From Streptomyces fumanus (GTDB lineage: Bacteria; Actinomycetota; Actinomycetes; Streptomycetales; Streptomycetaceae), in contig NZ_BNBI01000023.1 in assembly GCF_014655295.1 (NCBI RefSeq), forward strand, positions 27,453 to 91,452: DNA of 64,000 nucleotides, read 5' to 3'. The position numbers and the translations under genes are program-made. This document shows, in pieces, positions 8,723-16,063 of the stretch. Numbering within the stretch: the first letter of the stretch is position 1; each line of letters starts with the position of its first letter. The notes beneath the pieces are model-generated. The model saw only the letters and a program-made list of their open reading frames with translations, was not told the DNA's origin and searched no databases.

Positions 8723-9286
8723 TGGACCACAGCATGGTGCGCCGGGCGCACACCACTCAACGTGATCATGAACTTACGGAACAAAGGCGTGCGGCGACCG
8801 GACCCCTTACTCCATCAGTGCCCCGAGTACGGGCAAATCCAGGCGGAATGAACGCTTTTGGTGTCGGAGCCGTACTTTTCGTTGAGACGCTGAGAAGATG
8901 GCGCACCATGGAAGACGGCGCCCATCCCCGGCGCCCGCACCTTCCGGTTCGGAAGGCCACGCGGCCCCCTTGTGCTGAAGAACGACCGAAGGGGACCGCT
9001 CCGCTTCCGTCCAGCAGTCCACGCGCTGGGCGCAAGCGGCGGGCCGCAATGCCATTCCCGCGCCTGAGACGACATTTATGGGAGCCCCGCCAACTGCGGC
9101 TCCGGCTGTTCTCCATGTGCGTCCAGCACGCAGGCGGTCGGCTTGCGTCCAGCACGCAGGCGGTCGGCTCGCCCTCGCGGCCTTCAGCCTGGCGGACCAG
9201 GTGTCGCAGGAGACCGTTGAGCTGGTCGAAGACACCCTCTGCCAGAACAGGGTGTGCATGCCGCAGGGACTTGATGGACTGGGACG
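8723..9286. other. No gene seen; region holds a tandem repeat
   Basis: Neither strand has a convincing coding frame. The stretch carries two copies of a 26-bp tandem repeat at 9121-9172 and the promoter area of the methyltransferase at 9287. Confidence 0.5.
9121..9172. repeat. 26-bp tandem direct repeat, two copies
   Basis: The unit begins GTCCAGCACGCAGGCGGTCG. Copy one is 9121-9146 and copy two 9147-9172; they differ at a single base. It lies about 115 bp upstream of the methyltransferase start, so it could affect its promoter or simply be a replication-slippage product. Confidence 0.85.
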
Positions 9287-9907
9287 ATGAAGATCCTTTC
9301 GCCTCGTGCCCTGCGGGCCCTTGGACGGTTCAACGCCGCTTATCCGTGGGATCACAACGCTCACTACCATCGCTGGATCCTGCGGCAGTTGCCGAGGCGC
9401 TTCGGTCTCGCCCTGGACGTCGGTTCCGGCAGCGGTGATCTTGCAAGGCTCTTGTCCGGACGAGCCGATGCTGTGCAGGCCGTCGATTCTGATCCGGTGA
9501 TCACAGCCCAGGCCCAGAAGCTGATTCCGTCCGGGCTCCCCGTCACCTTCAGTGTCACGGATGCAATAGCCGATTTCCCTGCTGGCCCTTACGACGTCAT
9601 CACGTGCGTCGCCACAATCCACCACCTGCCGTTCGCCCAGGCGCTCATCCGATTCCGCCGCCATCTGGCTCCGGGAGGGACGCTGGTGATCGTCGGCTTG
9701 TGCCGCGCCGAGACCACCGTGGACCACTTGCTCGGTGCCGTCGCCATTCCGACCAACGCCGCCATGGGCTGGCTGAAGAACAAGGGTCGCCCCTCGCCGC
9801 GGCCCGTCTCTATGACGGCCCCTACTCGCTCAGCGGACATGACCTTCAACGAGATCATCCGTGAAGCCAGAGACATCCTGCCCGGCGCACGGCTTCGGCG
9901 ACGGTAG
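9287..9907 (+). CDS. Class I SAM methyltransferase, late stop codon
   Basis: The 206-residue protein starts MKILSPRALRALGRFNAAYP. It has motif I LALDVGSGSGDLARLLSG near residues 41-58, an acidic loop (VQAVDSDPVI), a DVITCVATIHHLPF motif IV, and LAPGGTLVIVGL. After the TAG at 9905-9907 the same frame reads FWRYTLVWHKP and ends at TGA 9941-9943. The aromatic, basic tail (RRR-x-FWRYTLVWHKP) looks like the normal C-terminus of this Streptomyces family, so the TAG probably replaced a Leu codon (TTG) and removes about eleven residues. The core fold is complete and the protein may still work. The substrate is unknown. Confidence 0.8.
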   Translation: MKILSPRALRALGRFNAAYPWDHNAHYHRWILRQLPRRFGLALDVGSGSGDLARLLSGRADAVQAVDSDPVITAQAQKLIPSGLPVTFSVTDAIADFPAGPYDVITCVATIHHLPFAQALIRFRRHLAPGGTLVIVGLCRAETTVDHLLGAVAIPTNAAMGWLKNKGRPSPRPVSMTAPTRSADMTFNEIIREARDILPGARLRRR

Positions 9908-9983
9908 TTCTGGCGCTATACGCTTGTATGGCATAAGCCCTGAGTGGCCCGTGGCTTCCTCGACCAAGTGTCGGTGCGGGGGG

Positions 9984-10486
9984 CTGAGCCTGTTCCACAT
10001 GCGCGAGGCCCGGGGCTGGGCCCTCCTGGGCGACACCGGCGCGACCGACCGGGCGATCGTCAGGGCACACCACCTGTACGCCAAGGGGCCGGCGGACGCC
10101 GATCCGGCCTGGCTGGACTTCTTCCAGCCAGGCGAGCTGGCCGGGCTGGAAGCGCGGCCAGGGCCGATCTGGGGCAGCACGAGCGGGCCGCCGCCGGCGC
10201 CGAGCAGGCGGTCCTGCTGCACAGCGCCGCCTTCGCGCGCAACCGCGCCCTGTGCACGGCGGACGTCGCCATCCAGCATGCGGTGAGGGAGCGACCCGAG
10301 CCGGAGGCAGCCGCCGACGCCGCGGGCCGCGTCCTGGCATACCTCCCCGAGGTGCGCTCCGACCGGCTGCTGCAATCGCTGCACGCCGTCGCGGGCGCGC
10401 TGCAGAGGCACAGCCGCGTCCCCGCGGTCGCCGACTGGATCGAGGAGTACCGCGCCATCACCGCCACCGGAGGAGGACAGGCGTGA
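9984..10486 (+). pseudogene. C-terminal remnant of an XRE/TPR-type regulator
   Basis: One frame reads LSLFHMREARGWALLGDTGA, ATDRAIVRAHHLYAKGPADA and DPAWLDFFQPGELAGLEAR. Near 10165 it shifts and continues as EQAVLLHSAAFARNRALCTA, AYLPEVRSDRLLQSLHAVAG and VADWIEEYRAITATGGGQA, ending at 10486. Both parts match the TPR-like C-terminal half of long Streptomyces XRE-family regulators. The N-terminal helix-turn-helix is missing. The final codons overlap the GTG of the next gene, so the acetyltransferase was once coupled to this regulator. Confidence 0.65.
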
Positions 10487-11106
10487 CCACCCCCCGCACC
10501 CGCACCCGCACCCGCACCCGCACCCGCACCCGCACCCGCACCCGCACCCGCACCGACATCGTGATCCGCACCTACGGTCCGGGGCAGGTTCCGCCACTGG
10601 TCGACACGATCGCCGACCTGTGGGCCGACGCCCACCCGGAGATCGTGGACACGCCCGGTGCGCAGAGCGACGGCCTGTCCGTGCCGGCGCTGCGCCGCCA
10701 GGTCCTCGCCCACGTCCGCAACCACAGTGAGGGCTTCACCCTGGTCGCGGCGTACGCGCATGGCACGATGGCCGGCTTCGGCTACGCCTTCCCCTGCACG
10801 CCGGAATACTGGTTCGGCCACGAGCTGCTGCCCCAGATCCCAGACCGGGTCCGCGCCGGGCGCCTGATGGGACTGTGCGAACTGGCCGTCTCCCCCGCCT
10901 GGCAGGGCCAGGGCATCGGCACCCGGCTGCACACCGCACTCCTCACCGCGATCAACCCCGAGTACGCGTCCCTGCTGGTACGGCCTGACAACACGGCCGG
11001 CCGCGCACTGTACGAACGGCTCGGCTACCGGTACGCGGGCGCCTACCACAACGAACCGTCCGGCCCGGTGTACGACCTGCTCCTTCTGCACGTAGCGGAA
11101 TCCTGA
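10483..11106 (+). CDS. GNAT acetyltransferase with (Arg-Thr)10 N-terminus
   Basis: The GTG at 10483 overlaps the upstream relic. After MTTP the protein has ten Arg-Thr repeats from a hexanucleotide microsatellite, then DIVIRTYGPGQVPPLVDTIA and a GNAT domain. The acetyl-CoA motif A is LCELAVSPAWQGQGIGTRLH (about residues 128-147), followed by ASLLVRPDNTAGRALYERLG and YRYAGAYHNE. Total length is 207 residues. The acceptor substrate is unknown; the family includes antibiotic and amino-group acetyltransferases. The repeat lies in frame, so gain or loss of a unit changes length by two residues without breaking the gene. An alternative start after the repeat (GTG at 10561) would remove it. Confidence 0.8.
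   Translation: MTTPRTRTRTRTRTRTRTRTRTRTDIVIRTYGPGQVPPLVDTIADLWADAHPEIVDTPGAQSDGLSVPALRRQVLAHVRNHSEGFTLVAAYAHGTMAGFGYAFPCTPEYWFGHELLPQIPDRVRAGRLMGLCELAVSPAWQGQGIGTRLHTALLTAINPEYASLLVRPDNTAGRALYERLGYRYAGAYHNEPSGPVYDLLLLHVAES
10495..10554 (+). repeat. Hexanucleotide microsatellite (CGCACC)10 in a coding region
   Basis: Ten perfect copies of CGCACC encode ten Arg-Thr dipeptides at the N-terminus of the acetyltransferase. The perfection suggests recent expansion by slipped-strand mispairing. Confidence 0.95.
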
Positions 11107-11490
11107 ACGCCGCTCCCGGGCGAGCGCCTGCTTCCGAGGCCAACAGGGCATGTCGAAGTCCGTTTCACGGTTCGGTGGCACGGTATACCTGCGCCAAGGC
11201 CAGCGGGGTTGAGGCTGCCGAGTTGGCAACAAAGAAGGACACCGTCCAGCGCAGCACAGGTTCACCGGCTGTTCGGCCCCCGGCCGGGCCGGGACTGTGA
11301 GGCCGTTCGGCCCATGAGCGGGCCCATAAGGCGGTGCCTCGTACCGGCACGACGCACCTGCCGGCCAGGTCCGCGCTCGACCGGTCGGACATGGGCGCGA
11401 CAGCGCCAGGCCGCTCCGGCAGCCGCGGTCCGCCCAGCGTCCACGCGGCCGGCACGGCATCCGGGCGGTGCCGACGCCGGCTCCCGCCGT
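11107..11490. other. No recognisable gene
   Basis: The gap lies between the accessory segment and the first gene of the low-oxygen island. A minus-strand frame around 11165-11260 (SFFVANSAASTPLALAQVYR) looks coding-like, but has no family match I recognise and no continuous start; it may be the end of a lost gene. This is the probable left boundary of the island. Confidence 0.4.
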
Positions 11491-11994
11491 TCACTTGCTC
11501 GATGCACCGCAGAGTTCTTCGGCGACGGCGGCCGCCCAGGTCTCGATCGCGGTGAAGTCGCGGAAGTCACCGCCCTTGCCGTTGCGCACGATCATCCGGG
11601 CCATCCGTCCCTCGGCGCCCTCGGCGAGGCAGCCGCCGAAAGTGACGTGTTCCCGCACTCCCAGAGAGGCCATGGCCCTCTTCACGCCGGGCACGGGCTG
11701 GATGTCCCGCTCGGCGGCCGTGGCGTCGAGCGGACCGCTGCTGAAGAACCACACCGGCCGTTGGGCCAGCGCCCCGCGGTGCCGCCGTACGAAGCGGCGG
11801 GCGTCCTTGTGCCAGCGTCCCGCGTACAGACCACCCCCGACCAGCACGGCTTCGTAGGGTGCCAGGTCCGGCACGGACCGGGCGGGCAGCGCTTCGGCCG
11901 CCAGTCCCCGCGCGCGCAGCACCTCGGCCACGGACTCGGCGATCCGTGCCGTGGATCCGTTGGTCGTCCCGTAGGCGAGCACCTTGTCCCGCAT
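11491..11994 (-). CDS. Flavodoxin-domain protein
   Basis: The 167-residue protein begins MRDKVLAYGTTNGSTARIAE, where TTNGSTARIA is the FMN phosphate-binding loop of flavodoxins and HemG-type flavodoxin-domain proteins. Later segments YEAVLVGGGLYAGRW and RPVWFFSSGPLD line the isoalloxazine ring. The family carries FMN and moves electrons, or acts as a menaquinone-linked protoporphyrinogen oxidase. It starts 13 bp after the CBS-BON gene stop and is the last gene of a three-gene minus-strand operon with the acyl-CoA synthetase and CBS-BON protein. In this setting it may supply low-potential electrons, for example for reactivating the radical PFL system, but no direct evidence shows that. Confidence 0.85.
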   Translation of the reverse strand: MRDKVLAYGTTNGSTARIAESVAEVLRARGLAAEALPARSVPDLAPYEAVLVGGGLYAGRWHKDARRFVRRHRGALAQRPVWFFSSGPLDATAAERDIQPVPGVKRAMASLGVREHVTFGGCLAEGAEGRMARMIVRNGKGGDFRDFTAIETWAAAVAEELCGASSK

Positions 11995-12007
11995 GATGTC
12001 CAGCCCC

Positions 12008-12739
12008 TTACAGCTTGCGCAGCCAGTCGTCGGCGACCCCGTGCGACACCCGTGCGTCGTTCTCGAGCCGGGAGTCCTCGAAGCGGTGGGTGAGCCGGTC
12101 CACGACGTCGATGACTCCGTCGATCGTCCGGGTCATGGACACGGCGATCTGGGTCTCGCTCTTGCGTTCCAGCTCGCCGCGCAGTGTGACGACGCCTCCG
12201 GTCACACTGACGTCGATGTCGGCGGGGGCCAGCCACAGTCCGCGCTCCAGTACCTCGTGGATCACCTCCTCGCGGATCTCCGCGTCCGTGCGCAGGAACA
12301 TGCCCAGCAGGTCGTGCCGGGTGACGATGCCGGCCAGGCGGTCGTCCTCGTCGAGCACGGGCAGCCGGTTCACCCGGTGCCCGACCATGGTGCGGGCGGC
12401 CTCGATGACAGTGTCCTGCGCGTGCACGGTGACGGCGGGGGCGGTCATCAGCCCGCCCGCCGTCCGGGCCCGGGCCTTCGCCGCGCGCCGCCGGGCACCG
12501 GCCGTCAGTGCCGGGAGCCGATACCGCGGGGCCGGGTCGTACGGCAGCGGCGTCTCGGCCTGGTGGACCATCAGGTCCGTCTCGGAGACGACGCCGATGA
12601 CGTGCTCGTGATCGTCCACCACGGGCAGTCCGCTGATCCGGTGGTCGGCGAGCAACCGGGCGACCTCCTTGAAGGGGGTGCCGTACCGGGCCCGGACGAC
12701 GTCGACGGTCATCACGGAGCCGACCTTGGGGTGCCTCAT
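12008..12739 (-). CDS. CBS-pair plus BON domain protein
   Basis: The 243-residue protein has two CBS motifs: about residues 7-60 (VGSVMTVDVVRARYGTPFKE; HRISGLPVVDDHEHVIGVVS) and about 94-150 (GGLMTAPAVTVHAQDTVIEA; HRVNRLPVLDEDDRLAGIVT). A BON domain follows (about 165-215: IDVSVTGGVVTLRGELERKS). CBS pairs bind adenine nucleotides and BON domains bind membranes or partner proteins. The gene lies 12 bp after the acyl-CoA synthetase stop, in one operon with it and the flavodoxin. An adenylate-responsive partner for an ADP-forming synthetase would make sense, but is inference. Two further CBS-BON proteins occur at 22871 and 41524. Confidence 0.9.
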   Translation of the reverse strand: MRHPKVGSVMTVDVVRARYGTPFKEVARLLADHRISGLPVVDDHEHVIGVVSETDLMVHQAETPLPYDPAPRYRLPALTAGARRRAAKARARTAGGLMTAPAVTVHAQDTVIEAARTMVGHRVNRLPVLDEDDRLAGIVTRHDLLGMFLRTDAEIREEVIHEVLERGLWLAPADIDVSVTGGVVTLRGELERKSETQIAVSMTRTIDGVIDVVDRLTHRFEDSRLENDARVSHGVADDWLRKL

Positions 12740-12751
12740 GTCCGTTCCTCC

Positions 12752-15448
12752 TCAGCGCAGTCGGCGCAGATAGGGGTCCTGCGGCCGGCGTGGCAGCAGG
12801 CGTAGCCGGGTGTCCAGCACGGTGATCCCGCCGGGTGTGGCGAGGACCGGGTTGAGATCGGCCTCGGCGAGCTGCGGCAGGTCCGCGGCCATCCGGGACA
12901 GCCGGTGCAGCACCTGTTCCAGGCCCTCCAGGTCGACGGGGCCGCCGCCGAGCGCGCCGAAGAGCACCGGTGCGCAGTGCGGGGCGGCGATCAGGTCGTG
13001 CACGTCGTGTTCGGTGAGCGGGGCGAGGCGGGCCGCGTGGTCGGCGAGCACCTCGGTGGCCGTGCCGCCCAGCCCGAACACGACGAGCGGACCGAAGACG
13101 GCGTCCTGGACGACACCAGCGAACAGTTCGGTGCCGCGCTCGGCGAGCGGCTGGACGACCACACCGGTCATCAGTCCTTCGAAGCGGGTCCGCAGATCCT
13201 GGAAGGCCGCCCGTACCTGGGTCTCGTCGCGCAGGTCGAGGTGGACGGCATTTTGCAGGCTCTTGTGCACCAGTCCCGGCCAGTGGGCCTTCAGGACCAC
13301 CCGTCCGTCCGCGCCGCGCAGTTCACCGGCGGCGCGTACGGCCTCGTCCTCCGTCTCGGCCCAGCCCCAGGGCAGTTGGGGAATGCCGTAGCAGGCGAGG
13401 AGCGCGGCGCAGGTGTGCGGGTCGGGCCAGCCCCCGTCCGGGTGCGCGGTGAGGAAGCCCTCGGCCAGTTCGCGGGCCCGGACCGGGTCGATGCCGTCCA
13501 GGGCCACCACGGTTCCGGCGGGCCGGGCGAGCCAGGCCGCCCGGCGGACGGCATGGGCCAATGCCCCCGCCGCCGCGTGGAATGCCGCGTACGACGGGAC
13601 CGTGCCCCCGTCGGAGGCGGGCAGCAGGGTGACGGGCAGGGCTTGTTCCAGGCGTACGAGGAGGGCGGGTTTGGCCCGGCGGCCGGGTCCGCGGGTGACG
13701 GCCCGCACCAGGTCGTCACCGGTGGCGGCGGCGACTGCGGTGGGCACGAGGGCCACCAGGACGGCGTCGACGCCCGGATGGTCCATGAGCCGGTCCAGGC
13801 ACGCGCCGAGCGCGTCCTCGGTGACGGCGGCGGTGGTGTCCACGGGGTTGCCGGTGGCGGCCCCGGCGGGGAGTACGGCGAGCAGGTCGTCGACCAGCCC
13901 GGGGGTGAGCGGGGGCACGGTGAGGCCGGCCTCGGCGCAGGCGTCCGCGGCCAGGACGCCCGCGCCGCCCGCGTTGGTGACCACGACGACGCGGGAGCCC
14001 GTCGGGAGCGGCTGGGCGTGGAACAGGGCGGCGGTCTCCAGCAGTTCGCCGATGGACCGGGTCGCGGTGATGCCGGCCTGCGTGAACAGGGCCTGGCGGG
14101 TCAGCGCACCGGTGGCCGCGGCGGCGGTGTGGGACGCGGCGGCGCGGCGGCCGGCGTCGGTGCGGCCGGCGTCGACGGTGAGGACGGGCATCCGGCGGGT
14201 GACGCGCCGGGCGGTGCGGGAGAAGGCCCTCGGGTTGCCGAAGGACTCCAGGTGCAGCAGGGCCAGGTCGGTGCGGCCGTCGCTCTCCCACCACTGGAGC
14301 ATGTCGTTGCCGCTGACGTCGTACTTGTCGCCGAGCGAGACGAATGTCGAGACGCCGATGCCCAGCCGGGACAGCCCCTCCAGCAGGGCGATGCCGACGC
14401 CGCCGGACTGCGCGGCGACGCCCGCGGTCCCGGGGGCCGGGTGGACGGCGGCGAAGGTGGCGTCCATCCGGAGGGCCGGATCGGTCTGGGCGATGCCTAG
14501 GCAGTTGGGGCCGACCAGACGCATGCCGTGGGTGCGGCAGGCGCTGAGCAGCGCCTGTGCCTGGCCGGGGTCCAGGTCGGCGCTGACCACGACCAGGGCC
14601 CGTACCCCGGCCTTGCCGCATTCCTCGGCCACGGCGGGCACGGTGTCGGCGGGAGCGGCGATCACCACCAGGTCGGGAGTGACCGGCAGTTCGCTGACCG
14701 ACGGGTGGGACGGCACGCCCAGAATCGCTTTGGCGGCCGGATTGACCGCGAACAGGCGTCCGGTGAAACCGCCCTCGTGGAGATGGTGGAGCAGGGCACG
14801 TCCCACCGAACCGGGCCGCCGGCCGACCCCGACGACGGCGACCGTCCGCGGCGTCAGCAGCGGCGTCAGGCTGGCGATGTCGGCGGCCCGGCCCCGGGCT
14901 TCGGTCGCCGCGAGATAGGTCTCCTCCTCGTCCAGCGCGATGACGCAGTGGGTCTCGGGACCGTCGGGACGCCGGACCACGCTGAGGCCGAGGTCGGTGA
15001 AGAGACGCAGCACCTCGTGGTTCTCGCTCAGGGCGTCGGCGGTGAAGGCGGTGATGCCGTCCTGCCGGGCCGCGGAGACCAGGTGCTCGACGAGCAGTGT
15101 GCCCACGCCCCGGTGGTGCAGACCCTCGGCGACCGCCAGGGCCAGTTCGGCGGTGCCGGGCGCGGTGGCGTCGGCGTGGTACTCGGCCAGACCGATGACC
15201 TGTTCCGCCCGTTCGGCCAGCAGGGCCCGGTGGCCGCGCCGGGCCGGCCCGCAGACGTGGTCGGCGGCCAGGCCCGCGGAGCGGGGACTGACGGCGAAGA
15301 AGCGCATGCGGAGGTTCTCCGGTGACATCTCCTCGTAGAGCCCCTGGAGCTGGTCGTGGTCCGCGGCTTCCACGGCCCGGATGCGGACGGTGGTGCCGTC
15401 CGCGAGGAGGGCGTGGACCGGTGGGCGGTACGGCGTGTCGTCCTTCAT
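12752..15448 (-). CDS. GNAT-fused ADP-forming acyl-CoA synthetase
   Basis: The 898-residue protein starts at the ATG at 15448, preceded by GGAGGAAAA; an upstream in-frame start at 15526 lacks a good ribosome site. Domains in order: a GNAT acetyltransferase (about 10-165, with ELALAVAEGLHHRGVGTLLV), a CoA-binding domain (about 180-310, RTVAVVGVGRRPGSVGRALL), a succinyl-CoA-ligase-like domain with VAAQSGGVGIALLEGLSRLG and the conserved SHTAAAATG block, and a C-terminal ATP-grasp domain (about 680-898, VVLKAHWPGLVHKSL). The ligase part interconverts acyl-CoA, ADP and phosphate with acid, CoA and ATP; the GNAT part can acetylate protein lysines, as in Pat-type enzymes. Beside PFL and AdhE it would capture ATP from acetyl-CoA, replacing Pta-AckA. 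It leads a three-gene operon. Confidence 0.88.
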   Translation of the reverse strand: MKDDTPYRPPVHALLADGTTVRIRAVEAADHDQLQGLYEEMSPENLRMRFFAVSPRSAGLAADHVCGPARRGHRALLAERAEQVIGLAEYHADATAPGTAELALAVAEGLHHRGVGTLLVEHLVSAARQDGITAFTADALSENHEVLRLFTDLGLSVVRRPDGPETHCVIALDEEETYLAATEARGRAADIASLTPLLTPRTVAVVGVGRRPGSVGRALLHHLHEGGFTGRLFAVNPAAKAILGVPSHPSVSELPVTPDLVVIAAPADTVPAVAEECGKAGVRALVVVSADLDPGQAQALLSACRTHGMRLVGPNCLGIAQTDPALRMDATFAAVHPAPGTAGVAAQSGGVGIALLEGLSRLGIGVSTFVSLGDKYDVSGNDMLQWWESDGRTDLALLHLESFGNPRAFSRTARRVTRRMPVLTVDAGRTDAGRRAAASHTAAAATGALTRQALFTQAGITATRSIGELLETAALFHAQPLPTGSRVVVVTNAGGAGVLAADACAEAGLTVPPLTPGLVDDLLAVLPAGAATGNPVDTTAAVTEDALGACLDRLMDHPGVDAVLVALVPTAVAAATGDDLVRAVTRGPGRRAKPALLVRLEQALPVTLLPASDGGTVPSYAAFHAAAGALAHAVRRAAWLARPAGTVVALDGIDPVRARELAEGFLTAHPDGGWPDPHTCAALLACYGIPQLPWGWAETEDEAVRAAGELRGADGRVVLKAHWPGLVHKSLQNAVHLDLRDETQVRAAFQDLRTRFEGLMTGVVVQPLAERGTELFAGVVQDAVFGPLVVFGLGGTATEVLADHAARLAPLTEHDVHDLIAAPHCAPVLFGALGGGPVDLEGLEQVLHRLSRMAADLPQLAEADLNPVLATPGGITVLDTRLRLLPRRPQDPYLRRLR

Positions 15449-15468
15449 CACGGTTTTCCTCCGAGTCC

Positions 15469-15483
15469 GGGCCGGTCGGTCCC
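15469..15483. promoter_or_regulatory. DosR-like palindrome before the synthetase operon
   Basis: GGGCCGGTCGGTCCC fits GGGRCC-N3-GGYCCC at 13 of 15 positions counting free positions. It lies only 20 bp upstream of the synthetase ATG and touches the ribosome site, which is unusually close for an activator site, so it may act as a repressor site or be chance. Confidence 0.35.
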
Positions 15484-15949
15484 TTCCGACGCTTCGAGCA
15501 TCCGCCGCGGCGAGCGCGGCTCCCATGGGCTGACCGGGTCCGGTGGGAGGGCCGGTAGGCCCCGGTTCCCGGCGTCCGCCGCGCGACGGGCCGGTGGTTC
15601 CCAGGCCCGCGCCTTGGCGGGTACGCCGGGCGATCGACTTGGTGCGAAGCGGCAGGGGCTGCCGGGCGGGCGCGGCCGTCGGCGGGTGTGCCGGTGCGGT
15701 ATTCCGTCCGTCGGAACGCCGTCGGCGGCCCCGGTCGCGAGGGCCCGCGCAGTCACCCGGTCCGGGCCATCAACAGGGCGCACACGTGCGGTTCGCCGCC
15801 GGCCGGAGACGTACGCCGCGGCTCCGACGCGGGGCGGGGCCCGCCCTGTACGGGGCGAGGGGATCAAGAGGACTGCCGTGGTCCGTTCGGTCGCCTTCCT
15901 CCGACCGCCTCTATGCCGGAGTCGTCCCCGGGCCCGACGAACCGGGCTC

Positions 15950-15964
15950 CGGGCCGAAGGTCCC
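15950..15964. promoter_or_regulatory. DosR-like palindrome, distal to the synthetase operon
   Basis: CGGGCCGAAGGTCCC matches the island motif except for its first base and has extra symmetric flanks (CC...GG). It lies about 500 bp upstream of the synthetase start, so it would need a long leader to control it. Confidence 0.35.
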
Positions 15965-16063
15965 GGTTCACGCAGCCGCCGGCCGAGGACGACTCCGTAG
16001 CCCGGTCGACACGCCACGGCGGCCGCCGACGTGGACGGGCCGCGGCCCGGCAGCCAGGGACGG

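Larger units (their letters stand above)
15449..16063. other. Gene-free leader region of the synthetase operon
   Basis: About 615 bp without a convincing gene on either strand, between the end of the kinase gene and the synthetase start. It holds two matches to the island palindrome, at 15469-15483 and 15950-15964, listed separately. Confidence 0.5.

Noticed and set aside
12905..14500. Very long open frames antisense to the acyl-CoA synthetase
   Set aside because: They mirror the GC-rich codon pattern of the real gene and show no family motifs; the same occurs opposite pflB, ppdK and adhE.
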